From Candidatus Poribacteria bacterium (lineage in GTDB: Bacteria > Poribacteria > WGA-4E > WGA-3G): 64,000 nt of DNA. The notes below the pieces were generated by a model. That model was not told the DNA's origin. It searched no databases and saw nothing but the letters and a program-made list of their open reading frames with translations. A program made the position numbers and the translations under genes. Where the stretch lies: NCBI GenBank assembly GCA_028824575.1, contig JAPPDN010001023.1, positions 1 to 64,000 on the forward strand. The letters are read 5' to 3'. Below, one piece after another: positions 15,411 through 24,646 of this stretch (its first letter is position 1; each line of letters opens with the position of its first letter).

Positions 15411-17318
15411 ATGAGCGGTATTGCCGGTATTTATAATTTGGATGGTTCGCCTGTAGATCAACAATTACTAACCCGGATGACAGAAGCAATCGCTCATAGA
15501 GGTCCTGATGGGCAACGGATTTGGATTGATGGGCAAATTGGATTTGGACATTGTCAATTCTATACAACAGAGGAATCATCTAGTGGACATCAACCTTTGG
15601 CAAATAATGCCCATACTTGTTGGATTTCATGTGATGGACGGGTTGATAACCGTGGGGATCTCCTGCGAGAATTTGAATCGCGCGGCTTTAAAAAGAAAAG
15701 AGACGCTAGTGACGCTGAGCTAATTTTATCTGCCTATGAAATTTGGGGGACGGATTGCTTGCAAAAGTTAGTCGGGGATTTTTCATTTTGTATTTGGGAT
15801 GGTAATCAAAGACAGTTATTTTGTGCGAGAGATCCCTTCGGTATACGTTCGTTTTTTTATTACTTGGATGGAAAGCGCTTTCTCTGTGGGTCAGAGATTC
15901 GCCAATTATTACAAGCTCCGGAGGTCCCCAATACATTAAATGAAATGTATATCGCTGACTATCTAACTTCAAATCCTGCTTACGGGGAAGCACCGCTGGG
16001 TGCTGAAATAACCCCGTATCAAAAAGTGCTTCGACTTCCGCCGAGGCATTTTTTGATTGTCCAAGAAACAGGCGTATGTAAGAAACAATACTGGGATATT
16101 AATCCAAAGCTAACGATTTTTTATAAGAATGATGAGGAGTATGCTAAACATTTTCTGGAGGTGTTTCAAGAAGCAGTCCGGTGTCGCCTCCGCGGTAAGG
16201 GTCTGGTGTGGGCTGATTTAAGTGGAGGTTTAGACTCTTCCTCCATTGTATGTATGGCACAAATACTTTCTCGGAATCATAAGTTTCCAGACATAGGTTT
16301 AGAAACTTTTTCGGTTATATATGATGATCTAGCCGAATGTGACGAGCGTTCCTTTATTGAGGCTGTTGTAAATCAATATGGCTCGTGCGCGAACTATATG
16401 TCGGGAGATGACTTTTGGATACTGAGAGATTTTCCTGAAAACTTATCTTATTTCGATGAGCCGACTTCTGGTCTTCTTTTAGCAGCTCGCCAAAAAGCTT
16501 TCTCAACAGAACTTTTCAAAAGGGGGGTCCGAATTGTTATTAGAGGGCATGGTGGCGATCATGTCCTGCAAGGAAATCACTATTATTTTGCCGATTTACT
16601 TCGCCAATTAAAGCTATTAAAAATTGGAAATGAATTGCGAGAGTGGAAACATTCCCATCAAATATCATATATTGCGACTCTTATGAAATATTGCATGACC
16701 CCTCTTCTTATCGCGGGGCTGCGCTCCTTGAATTTTCGACCACGCTGGCAGAAAGTACCTACTTGGATTAACCCGTTATTTGCTAAAAGAACAGACTTGC
16801 GTGACCGCCTCCACAGACGTTTTCAACTACCAATCAAGTTCAAGAGTATTGCAATTCAACAGCAGTATCGAGAATTGATGCTTGAACATAGATGGATGGG
16901 TGAATTTTCTCAATTATCATGTTCCCCATATATTGAGACCCGGTATCCTTTTTTGGACCGACGGTTGGTTGAATATTTGCTGGCGATTCCAATGGAACAG
17001 AAAATCGCTGCTGGAGACACAAAAGTCACTCTTCGCCGAGCGTTGGTGAATATCTTGCCCGAACAAATCCGAGTTCGAAAGGATAAAGCGAACCATTCCT
17101 CTCTTATTTTTCGAGGGATTGAACGAGAATGGACCAAAATCGAATATATCCTTGACCATATGCATACGAGTTCAATGGGATTTATTAATCAGTCGAAGTT
17201 TCGTGAAGTAGCGGAGTTTGCCCGTCATGGAAACATGAAGGCATTAGCGCCATTTTTATCTATTCTTACATTGGAAGTCTGGCTCGAAGGTATTATTAAT
17301 TCAAAAGTTACTCACTGA
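15411..17318 (+). CDS. Lasso peptide C: asparagine-synthetase-like macrolactam cyclase
   Basis: A 635-residue AsnB homolog. The N-terminal glutaminase-like domain starts MSGIAGIYN: the catalytic Cys2 of true asparagine synthetases is Ser, so it should not release ammonia from glutamine. The C-terminal ATP-pyrophosphatase domain has the PP-loop DLSGGLDSSSI near residue 270. Lasso cyclases use ATP to adenylate the Asp/Glu side chain at core position 7-9, which the freed N-terminal amine then attacks. It lies directly upstream of the precursor gene (38 nt), which confirms the assignment. Confidence 0.93.
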   Translation: MSGIAGIYNLDGSPVDQQLLTRMTEAIAHRGPDGQRIWIDGQIGFGHCQFYTTEESSSGHQPLANNAHTCWISCDGRVDNRGDLLREFESRGFKKKRDASDAELILSAYEIWGTDCLQKLVGDFSFCIWDGNQRQLFCARDPFGIRSFFYYLDGKRFLCGSEIRQLLQAPEVPNTLNEMYIADYLTSNPAYGEAPLGAEITPYQKVLRLPPRHFLIVQETGVCKKQYWDINPKLTIFYKNDEEYAKHFLEVFQEAVRCRLRGKGLVWADLSGGLDSSSIVCMAQILSRNHKFPDIGLETFSVIYDDLAECDERSFIEAVVNQYGSCANYMSGDDFWILRDFPENLSYFDEPTSGLLLAARQKAFSTELFKRGVRIVIRGHGGDHVLQGNHYYFADLLRQLKLLKIGNELREWKHSHQISYIATLMKYCMTPLLIAGLRSLNFRPRWQKVPTWINPLFAKRTDLRDRLHRRFQLPIKFKSIAIQQQYRELMLEHRWMGEFSQLSCSPYIETRYPFLDRRLVEYLLAIPMEQKIAAGDTKVTLRRALVNILPEQIRVRKDKANHSSLIFRGIEREWTKIEYILDHMHTSSMGFINQSKFREVAEFARHGNMKALAPFLSILTLEVWLEGIINSKVTH

Positions 17319-17356
17319 ATTATTTTGTTGGATAAACAGAAAGGAGGTGAAACACT

Positions 17357-17491
17357 ATGACGGAGAAAAAATTGTATGAATCGCCAACATTGATCGAATA
17401 CGGCGATATACAAGAACTTACCCAAGGCAGTGGTTCGGGTGGTTTTGAAGTCGATTCTGGTGGTAATACTTGGCCCTATAAACCATCCTAA
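17357..17491 (+). CDS. Lasso precursor peptide A
   Basis: A 44-residue ORF with AGGAGGT 8 nt before ATG. The leader, MTEKKLYESPTLIEYGD..., has the YxxP motif (Tyr7, Pro10), a Gly at 16 and Thr22 at the penultimate leader position, all typical of RRE-dependent lasso precursors. Cleavage after Gln23 gives a 21-residue core starting GSGSGGFEVD and ending NTWPYKPS. Gly1 to Glu8 would form an 8-residue macrolactam ring; Asp10 is too far. The tail contains bulky Trp16 and Tyr18, possible plugs. The core ends in Ser, the residue phosphorylated by HPr-kinase-like enzymes such as the one encoded next. Confidence 0.92.
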   Translation: MTEKKLYESPTLIEYGDIQELTQGSGSGGFEVDSGGNTWPYKPS

Positions 17492-17503
17492 GCCATAGCA
17501 GTA

Positions 17504-17549
17504 ACCGTAATCTCCTCTACTCATCTGTATTAGTAGAGGAGATTACGGT
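17504..17549 (+). terminator. Perfect 18-bp hairpin after the precursor gene
   Basis: Arms 17504-17521 and 17532-17549 pair perfectly around a 10-nt loop. There is no T-run after it, so it may be a partial terminator or an mRNA stabiliser that raises precursor expression over the downstream kinase and exporter genes. It begins 12 nt after the precursor stop. Confidence 0.75.
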
Positions 17550-17733
17550 AAGTAGTAGAGATTGTTCGGATTGAAGTCAAGTACATCATAAATCCGTCGA
17601 ACTAAAAATGGCTATCATCTCGTTTAGTTGTTAAATTGATGAATTAGTCATTTTATTTTTTTCGTGATTGTTGGGAATAACTGATATTTTAATCAATTCT
17701 TGTTACTTGAGATTACTTTGAAGAATTTACAAA

Positions 17734-18684
17734 ATGAGATATAACTTGTGTGGGCTTTTGCTTTACAGTGATATCCCGCTTCCACTTAAAGAGTTAAAGC
17801 AGGAGCACCGGGAATGTAATATTTTCTTTCTGAATAATTCAGGGGATATGCCGCATAAAAAGACGACCCTTATTGGAGCATTGAAAGGAGCGAACGGGCA
17901 AGATACTATTAGTGCCTATAAAGGAGAAGACTTCTATCTTTTAAAGATTCATGGATATCTTGACTTTAAAATATCGAGTAATGGTCGCTATATTACGTAC
18001 TATCCAAAAGGCACTACACTTAGGGAACACATTTGGATTGGTCTTTTCGGCCCGGCACTATCATTAGCTCTTCGGTTGCAGGGAATTATTACTCTCCACA
18101 GCAGCGCGATTGCCTACCAAGATCAGGCGATTGTGTTTCTAGGCGATTCTGGAGTAGGAAAGTCAACGTTAAGTGCTGCTTTCGCAATCGAGGATAAGTA
18201 TGACCTTATCACTGACGATGTGTTACCTATTTACGAAACGGGTCAGGAGTTTTACGCCGCGCCAGGAGTCCCTTGGATAAAATTATGGCCTGAAGTCTGT
18301 AACTATTTTCTCGAAAATGAACTGGAATTTACTAAAGTGAGTCCTGAAATTGAGAAACGGTATGTTACATATAGTTCGGATAAAGTGTGCATCTGTTCTC
18401 GGACCTGTCAACTTGGGAGAATTTATTTACTTGAACCTTTTGCTCCGACCATTGCTAAAAAAGAGATAGCCATTCAACCCATTTCACCATTAGAAGCAAC
18501 TTTTGCCCTTGTTAAACATACATTTCACGGGTACGCTCTCGAGGGAAGAATTCTTGCTAAAGAGTTAAGAGCCTATACTCGTCTTGTTTCACGGGTTCCA
18601 GTTTATCGAATTTTCTATCCCAAAAATTTTGAGGTTCTTAGGGCTGTACGTTCAGTAATTTTAGAGCCCCTTCGTGAATGCTAG
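17734..18684 (+). CDS. HPr kinase-like lasso peptide tail kinase
   Basis: A 316-residue protein. The C-terminal half is an HPr-kinase-type P-loop domain: LHSSAIAYQDQAIVFLGDSG, then VGKSTLSAAFA (Walker A near residues 136-144), DLITDDVLPIY and APGVPWIKLWPE. The N-terminal 100 residues are unique to this lasso/RiPP subgroup. Homologs in paeninodin-type clusters phosphorylate the hydroxyl of the C-terminal Ser of the precursor. Since this precursor ends in Ser, that role fits. It sits 242 nt after the precursor, behind the hairpin. Confidence 0.85.
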   Translation: MRYNLCGLLLYSDIPLPLKELKQEHRECNIFFLNNSGDMPHKKTTLIGALKGANGQDTISAYKGEDFYLLKIHGYLDFKISSNGRYITYYPKGTTLREHIWIGLFGPALSLALRLQGIITLHSSAIAYQDQAIVFLGDSGVGKSTLSAAFAIEDKYDLITDDVLPIYETGQEFYAAPGVPWIKLWPEVCNYFLENELEFTKVSPEIEKRYVTYSSDKVCICSRTCQLGRIYLLEPFAPTIAKKEIAIQPISPLEATFALVKHTFHGYALEGRILAKELRAYTRLVSRVPVYRIFYPKNFEVLRAVRSVILEPLREC

Positions 18685-18839
18685 GGCGCGTTGACAATGG
18701 ATGTTATTAGGTTTAGAAGAATTAGAAAAAACCTGCTCATGTAAAATGTGTGTGCGTTTGTTTTCACGAAGTCAATCGTCATAAGGGTAAAAAGTTTCAT
18801 TTGTACTTATTTTTTTTATGAGCCGAACAATTGTGAAAA

Positions 18840-20759
18840 ATGTCAGTTATGTTTAAACAGTTTTTACGGAATCGAACGACAGTTTTTGCTTATATTCCTT
18901 GGGCTTTCAAATTGATATGGTCTTCTTGGCCCCTGTATACCTGTTTGGTAGGTGTTTTGCTGTTTCTGACTGCTTGCTTTAAACCTGCTATAATCTACCT
19001 AAGCAAATTTTTGGTTGATGGAGTTGTGGAGGGTGTACAAGCTGTAAAAGCAGGAAATGAACCTGACCTATACTACCTGCTAGGTCTTATTGCCCTTCTT
19101 TTTGCGTTCATGGTGATTAATGAAACCGCAGATGTCCTCATTCAGCCTATTCGAACCCTACTTGGTGATCGTTTAACTTATCATCTCAATGAACTTGTGC
19201 TGGAGAAAGCAGCAAGTTTAGACCTTTCCTTTTACGAAACACCTGAGTTTTATGACACGCTCCAAAATGCCCACAACCAGACCAGTCGGATGATGAATGT
19301 TGTTAACTTTCTTTGTTTTTTATTGGAAAGTGGTATTACACTTGTTGCAATGCTTGTATTGCTCGCCCAACTTCACTGGCTTATAGTAGTGATTCTCATA
19401 GCTATTTCCACTCCCCATCTGTTGTTTAGATCTCACTATGCGAGACGAAACTGGAGTTTAATTACAGGACGTGCTCCAGAAGTCCGCATGCTTAATTATC
19501 TTGATCACATACTTATCAGTCGAGAGGTCGCTAAGGAGATACGGCTTTTCGATCTTAAAGGAATCTTATTAAAACGTTACCATGAAATCTGGGATCGCTT
19601 TTTTAACGAAAAAAAGACGCTGTTTTTACTTCAGAACCGTATGACAGTTATTTTAGGTATTCTCTCTACAATTGGAGCGGCTGGTCTTTATGTTTATGTT
19701 GTCTTTCAGGCAACCTTCGCGCGCATTACGTTAGGAGATTTAACACTCTACTTTCAAGCAATTATACAAATCCGGTTCAGTCTCTATCTCCTATTTGTTC
19801 AGGTAGGTCAGTTTTACGAAAATAGTCTATTTTTAGGCAATCTCTATGATTTCTTGAATATGTCTTCTGGCAAAACTGGTGCACGTCCTCAGAAGAGTGA
19901 CCAAAATCAACCCGGTAAATCGAGTTCTTCCCTTTCTGTACCCAAGTTCCTTAGACAGGGTATTGAATTCCGTAATGTCTCTTTTAAATATCCGCTTACG
20001 GACAAATTTGTACTGCAGAATGTTAGCTTTAAAATTTTACCTGGTCAAACAGTGGCACTTGTGGGTGAAAATGGATCGGGGAAAACAACACTCATTAAAC
20101 TGCTTACGCGCCTTTATGATCCTACCGAAGGCGAAATTCTACTTGATGGACATCCATTAGAAGCCTATGATCTGAAAGAACTGCGCGAGCAGTTTGGTGT
20201 TATTTTTCAGGATTTTACTCGCTACCAATTAACGGCTCAAGAGAATATCGGCTTTGGTGATGTGAAATTTTTAGATGATAGCTCCCGAATTTCAGTTGCT
20301 GCGCAGAAAAGTGGGGCAGCTCCCGTGATTGACAAGCTTCCGAGAGGATACCAGACATTCTTAGGGAATCAATTTGAAGACGCTGTTGATCTGTCTGGTG
20401 GAGAATGGCAAAAAGTTGCGCTTTCACGCGCGTTCCTACGAGAATCAGAAATACTTATTCTGGATGAACCGACTGCTGCATTGGACGCAAAATCGGAATA
20501 CGAAATTTATGGCAATTTTGCCAAGTTGACTCAGCAAAAAACCACTGTACTTATTTCTCACCGTTTTTCGACGGTACGCATGGCGGATTACATTATCGTC
20601 CTTTCCAATGGATGTATCGTAGAAGAAGGTAGTCACGCCCAATTAATAGAATTTGACGGCATGTACGCTGAACTGTTCAATCTGCAAGCGAAACCGTACT
20701 TATCTTCAGAAGAGAACTTACCTTCAGAAGAGATTGGGGGGAAAAATGCTAAAACCTGA
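18840..20759 (+). CDS. Lasso peptide D: ABC exporter (fused membrane and ATPase domains)
   Basis: A 639-residue half-transporter. Residues 1-330 hold six membrane helices of the exporter type. The ATPase domain has Walker A GENGSGKTT (about 408-416), signature LSGGEWQKVALSRA (about 518) and Walker B ILILDEPTAALD (about 540). It should dimerise and pump out the mature lasso peptide, and could confer immunity. Near its C-terminus a short direct repeat yields similar peptides (LSSEENLPSEE). The last codons overlap the ATG of the next gene (20746), so expression is coupled. Confidence 0.9.
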   Translation: MSVMFKQFLRNRTTVFAYIPWAFKLIWSSWPLYTCLVGVLLFLTACFKPAIIYLSKFLVDGVVEGVQAVKAGNEPDLYYLLGLIALLFAFMVINETADVLIQPIRTLLGDRLTYHLNELVLEKAASLDLSFYETPEFYDTLQNAHNQTSRMMNVVNFLCFLLESGITLVAMLVLLAQLHWLIVVILIAISTPHLLFRSHYARRNWSLITGRAPEVRMLNYLDHILISREVAKEIRLFDLKGILLKRYHEIWDRFFNEKKTLFLLQNRMTVILGILSTIGAAGLYVYVVFQATFARITLGDLTLYFQAIIQIRFSLYLLFVQVGQFYENSLFLGNLYDFLNMSSGKTGARPQKSDQNQPGKSSSSLSVPKFLRQGIEFRNVSFKYPLTDKFVLQNVSFKILPGQTVALVGENGSGKTTLIKLLTRLYDPTEGEILLDGHPLEAYDLKELREQFGVIFQDFTRYQLTAQENIGFGDVKFLDDSSRISVAAQKSGAAPVIDKLPRGYQTFLGNQFEDAVDLSGGEWQKVALSRAFLRESEILILDEPTAALDAKSEYEIYGNFAKLTQQKTTVLISHRFSTVRMADYIIVLSNGCIVEEGSHAQLIEFDGMYAELFNLQAKPYLSSEENLPSEEIGGKNAKT

Positions 20760-21360
20760 CTTTTTTAGTCGTCTTGGGTTATTTGTGCGTAAGAATTTTC
20801 TTGATGCTGAACTGTGCGCGGAGCTTCGTTCGGAAACATCTTTAGTTACCAATATTCCGGCCAAGATTTCGAGCTCAGGAACTCACGGTCTTGTTGACGA
20901 AAAAAGGCGTAGAACTCAGCTGATCAAACTCTCTGCGTCCAAAGAATCGTTCATACGAGAACGTTTACTTGCTATTAAGCCGGCAGTAGAAAACCATTTT
21001 AATCTGAAACTTACCGATTGTGTAACACCACACTTACTCACGTATAAAAAGGGAGATTTTTTTAAGCCCCATCGGGATGGAGACACTGCCCCCGATGCCC
21101 CTAAGTTCGTGAGAGAACGTCGGTTATCCGCGATTATATTCTTGAATAATACTGCTAAGCAACCCACACATAACAGCTTTTGTGGAGGAACATTGGTGCT
21201 TTATGGGCTAATAGACCATGGGCGTTGGAAAACTTATGGCTTCCCTATAGAGAGTGAGGAGGGCATGCTCATTTTGTTTGACTCAGGTATTCTTCACGAG
21301 GTAAAGCCCATTACTTCCGGCGAACGATACACCCTCGTAAGTTGGTTTATAGGTCCCTAG
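20746..21360 (+). CDS. Fe(II)/2-oxoglutarate oxygenase, prolyl-4-hydroxylase type
   Basis: A 204-residue protein. ATG 20746 follows GGGGGG and overlaps the exporter by 14 nt. Fe(II) ligands are visible: HRDGD (His109, Asp111) and LHEV (His184), and GERYTLVSW supplies the Arg that binds 2-oxoglutarate. The family hydroxylates peptide or protein side chains. Tight coupling to the lasso exporter suggests that it modifies the lasso peptide, for example a Pro (core positions 17 and 20) or Asp. The exact site is inference. Confidence 0.85.
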   Translation: MLKPDFFSRLGLFVRKNFLDAELCAELRSETSLVTNIPAKISSSGTHGLVDEKRRRTQLIKLSASKESFIRERLLAIKPAVENHFNLKLTDCVTPHLLTYKKGDFFKPHRDGDTAPDAPKFVRERRLSAIIFLNNTAKQPTHNSFCGGTLVLYGLIDHGRWKTYGFPIESEEGMLILFDSGILHEVKPITSGERYTLVSWFIGP

Positions 21361-21492
21361 TAACAGAACCCTTAGCTGTGGGATAGATTATCGGTTGATT
21401 TAATCGTGTTGTCAAAGAATAGGTGCTGCCATTTTGATAATTACATTGAGTGTGGGGATTCAGCTATAGTAGATAACATATGGAGAATCAAA

Positions 21493-22380
21493 ATGATTGA
21501 CTTTAGTGGGAAGGGACAAACTTTACTGTCAGCCTTGTGGAAAAATACTGAAGATAGGTTAAGACAAACACTGATTAAGAATCCCGATGATCTAAATACC
21601 CTGGAGACCCTAGGCCAAATCTGCCGACAGCAAGGGGATTTAGAAAGTGCGGCAGAAGCATATAGACGCTTATTATCTTTATATCCAACGCATCAAATCG
21701 CCAGATACTTGCATGCGGTTTTTACAGGCACTACCCTGCCAGTCAATTCCCCGATTGTTTTGCCTTGGCCTGCCCCCTTTGTCCGAATCCAGAACTTTTT
21801 ACCTCAGTGTCAGCGTAATCGGTTATTTTCTCTTGCTGTAGAAAATCAAAATGCGTTTAAACCCTTGAAAGTTTATATTCCTATGGAGGAAGGACATGTT
21901 GTTGGCAAGTATGATTCAAAATTTCGCCATCAAGTAGGATTGGAAAGAAGCGCGGAGGTAGAAGATATTATTAAACCTAGAATCCTGGAAATATTACCGG
22001 TCATCTTACCACGATTACAAGTAAAACCCTTCGCTATCGGAGATATGGTAACACAGTTATCGTTATGTCATAATGGACATTTTGGGCAAGTCCATAGAGA
22101 TGATATGGATGGTCGTACTAAAGTCAGTCTTGCCTATTATTTCCATAAACAACCGAAGGCTTTTAGCGGAGGTGATTTATTGCTCTATGATACAGATCTT
22201 GAGAGAAGATCTTTCAATCGAGGAAAATTTACCCAAATCAAACCGGATGATAACACACTCACCGTGTATCCAAGCGGCTATTATCACCAAATTACGCGAG
22301 TAAATTGCCCCACTGATGCGTTTGAAGAAGGTCGCTTCGCAATTGCGGGACATATAGAAGCTATCGACGAATGTAAGTAA
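21493..22380 (+). CDS. TPR-fused Fe(II)/2OG oxygenase
   Basis: A 295-residue protein; ATG 21493 with GGAGA upstream. Residues 1-75 include a tetratricopeptide-like repeat (DDLNTLETLGQICRQQGDLE... to ...LLSLYPTHQIA). The C-terminal part is a 2OG oxygenase of the prolyl-hydroxylase class with VHRDDMDG (His201, Asp203), YHQI (His265) and a following EEGRFAIAG Arg. It lies 132 nt after the first oxygenase and is only distantly similar to it, so two different modifications, or one modification and one housekeeping role, are possible. The TPR may hold the substrate. Confidence 0.8.
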   Translation: MIDFSGKGQTLLSALWKNTEDRLRQTLIKNPDDLNTLETLGQICRQQGDLESAAEAYRRLLSLYPTHQIARYLHAVFTGTTLPVNSPIVLPWPAPFVRIQNFLPQCQRNRLFSLAVENQNAFKPLKVYIPMEEGHVVGKYDSKFRHQVGLERSAEVEDIIKPRILEILPVILPRLQVKPFAIGDMVTQLSLCHNGHFGQVHRDDMDGRTKVSLAYYFHKQPKAFSGGDLLLYDTDLERRSFNRGKFTQIKPDDNTLTVYPSGYYHQITRVNCPTDAFEEGRFAIAGHIEAIDECK

Positions 22381-22561
22381 TTAACAAACAGTCGATAAAT
22401 TACTCTTAACTGGGCAACTCAATTCAGTTGGGAAAGTGCAGCTCTTCGGATCGAAAAAAGCATTAATAAAGTGATTGATCCGAGACGGAGGGACTGAAAA
22501 GCAGAAAGCATCGTACATAGCGGAGCGTCAACAAACGCGAAGAAAACTTGTAGGGAAGAAA

Positions 22562-23425
22562 ATGAAGGTTAAAAAGATTTCTCGTCGTTCATTTTTAAAG
22601 TTCACCGCTTTTACCACGGTGAGTTCTGCGGTATCGATTGGGGGATACGCGTACCATATTGAACCTAAGTGGCTCAAGGTTGAACGAGTCCCCGTCAAGC
22701 TCGCTAATCTCCCTGAGGCATTCGACGGTGTGAAAATTGCTCAGATATCTGATTTGCACGCTGATGATATTCTCACCCCGGAAGATGTTGCTCAAGTTGT
22801 CACCTTCGTCAATTTGCTGAAGCCGGATCTCGTTGTCATTACCGGTGACTATGTCACGCGAGACAGTTCGTACGGGTTTCCAATTGCCAAAGCCTTGAAA
22901 CTTCTCAATGCCCCTCTGGGGTGTTTTGCGGTGTTAGGGAATCACGATTACTGGGGGAGGGTGGAGGAGATTGTTGAGGCATTCGATTTTCACTCCTTAT
23001 CTCTCCTCAAAAACCAAACCCAGTCCATTGAACGTGATGGAAGCCGGATTTGGATAGCTGGGGTAGACGATGTCCTTGAGAGGAAGCAAGATTTGGAGAA
23101 GACTTTAGCAGGTGTGCCCGCAAACGAAACAATAATTCTCCTAGCTCACGAACCTGACTACGCAGACCTGGTCGCTGCGGATCGAAGAGTGATGCTCCAA
23201 CTATCCGGCCATAGTCATGGCGGGCAGATCCGAATTCCGTTCTATGGAGCTCCGGTTCTTCCACCCCTCGGTAAAAAATATCCCTGGGGTCTGAATCAGG
23301 TTGGACAGATGCAGGTTTACACCAATCGAGGGTTGGGGGTGGTTCGGTGGGCGGCAGTTCCTGCTATGCGTGTGAACTGTCGTCCTGAAGTAACGCTATT
23401 GACCCTCAAGCGGGCCGAGTTGTAA
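22562..23425 (+). CDS. Tat-exported metallophosphoesterase (YaeI/YkuE type)
   Basis: A 287-residue calcineurin-like phosphoesterase. ATG 22562 starts a twin-arginine signal (KKISRRSFLKFTAF). All metal-binding motifs are present: ISDLHADD, TGDYVTRD, GNHDYWG, AHEPDYADL and SGHSHGGQ. It resembles periplasmic or membrane-facing phosphodiesterases that act on phospholipid or UDP-lipid intermediates. It follows the oxygenases and precedes a dolichyl-phosphate-glucosyltransferase-like gene by 53 nt, so a cell-envelope role is as likely as one in lasso biosynthesis. Confidence 0.85.
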   Translation: MKVKKISRRSFLKFTAFTTVSSAVSIGGYAYHIEPKWLKVERVPVKLANLPEAFDGVKIAQISDLHADDILTPEDVAQVVTFVNLLKPDLVVITGDYVTRDSSYGFPIAKALKLLNAPLGCFAVLGNHDYWGRVEEIVEAFDFHSLSLLKNQTQSIERDGSRIWIAGVDDVLERKQDLEKTLAGVPANETIILLAHEPDYADLVAADRRVMLQLSGHSHGGQIRIPFYGAPVLPPLGKKYPWGLNQVGQMQVYTNRGLGVVRWAAVPAMRVNCRPEVTLLTLKRAEL

Positions 23426-23478
23426 CCTTGATACAAATCGCCGAATCCAAGAAGGGTCACTCCATTCAGCCCCTTAAT

Positions 23479-24234
23479 ATGATTGAGCGGATTTTAACAA
23501 TGCCAAACGAACGGATTTTTCTGTCAATGATTATTCCTGCCTATAACGAGGAGAAGCGGATTGAAAAGACGCTCAATGAGATATTATCTTTTGTGCGAAG
23601 ATGTAGCTATAGTCACGAAGTGATAGTGGTAGATGATGGTAGCACTGATAGAACACTTGACCTCCTTAAGGACATTCAGAACCAACACAACTCCCTGAAG
23701 ATCATCCACTATCAACCCAATCAGGGAAAAGGATATGCCGTTAAAAAAGGAATGCTCAATGCCCATGGGAAGTATCACTTTTTTTGTGATGCCGATTTAT
23801 CCACGCCGATAGATGAACTGGGATTGTTTATCTCGCATCTCCAAAATGGATGTGATGTCGTGATTGGGTCACGTAAAATGGAAAATGCAGAAGTCAGAGT
23901 TCACCAGCCGTTTATCCGAAGGCAGATGGGACAGGTTTTCTTTTTCCTGGCAAAATACCTTGTGGCCGGTAACATTTCAGACATCACGTGTGGCTTTAAA
24001 TGTTTCAGGGGAAATGTTGCCAGAGATATATTCAGTAGGCAGCAACTGCACGACTGGAGTTTTGATGCCGAAATCCTCTTTATCGCTCGAAAATATGGAT
24101 ACAAAATTAAGGAGGTTCCAGTCTGCTGGTCCGACGTTGCTGGTAGTAAGGTAAAATTGCTGCGGGACTCTATTCGCGCGTTCCGAGGATTATTAAAAAT
24201 CCGCTTTGATGATCTGAAAGGAAAATATAATTAG
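23479..24234 (+). CDS. Family 2 glycosyltransferase (dolichyl-phosphate glucosyltransferase-like)
   Basis: A 251-residue GT2 enzyme with SMIIPAYNEEKRIEKTL, EVIVVDDGSTDRTLDLL, YFCDADLSTP-type DxD (FFCDADLSTPID) and the QGKGYAVKKGM motif typical of polyprenyl-phosphate glycosyltransferases. It would load a sugar onto a lipid carrier at the membrane. Starts at 23479 and 23500 (ATG) and 23428 (TTG) are possible; the fold begins right after 23500. It is the last intact gene before the decayed transposase. Confidence 0.8.
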   Translation: MIERILTMPNERIFLSMIIPAYNEEKRIEKTLNEILSFVRRCSYSHEVIVVDDGSTDRTLDLLKDIQNQHNSLKIIHYQPNQGKGYAVKKGMLNAHGKYHFFCDADLSTPIDELGLFISHLQNGCDVVIGSRKMENAEVRVHQPFIRRQMGQVFFFLAKYLVAGNISDITCGFKCFRGNVARDIFSRQQLHDWSFDAEILFIARKYGYKIKEVPVCWSDVAGSKVKLLRDSIRAFRGLLKIRFDDLKGKYN

Positions 24235-24235
24235 C

Positions 24236-24646
24236 CAGTTCGCAGCTAGATACCGGGTCATCGGCGGATTCCATGGCTATTACGGCGAAGCGTATCACCT
24301 TTTTGACCTGTTTACCGCTCCCAATTTTGCCTATATCATCGGCATAGTGCTATCAGCCCTCGCGATCTTTCTCTCATTTGACTCCATAGCTTATATCTCG
24401 ACGCTCAAAGAACACGGTATTAAGATTTCATTAGCACGTCGCGGGCATCCTTGGGAGAACGGGTATGCGGAAAGGTTGATCTGAACCCTCAAGGAGTAAG
24501 AAGTTCGCCTCAATGACTATGAGGATATTACGGAGGCTCGACAACGGATCGGGCAGTTTATCAGACAGGTGTATCACCACAAACGCCCACATTCGGCGTT
24601 AGGGTATCTGACACCTGTCGAGTTTCAAAGACAAACCTTCTCTTAA
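24236..24646 (+). pseudogene. IS3-family transposase remnant fused to a membrane-protein-like fragment
   Basis: From about 24386 the frame reads IAYISTLKEHGIKISLARRG, HPWENGYAERLI, stop, TLKE, stop, EVRLNDYEDITEARQRIGQF and VYHHKRPHSALGYLTPVEF. This is the C-terminal end of an IS3-type integrase (rve) transposase, including the ENGYAER and KRPHSALGY motifs, with two in-frame stops. The 50 codons before it, in the same frame, encode a hydrophobic segment (NFAYIIGIVLSALAIFLSF) unrelated to transposases. The element is dead. Confidence 0.85.
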
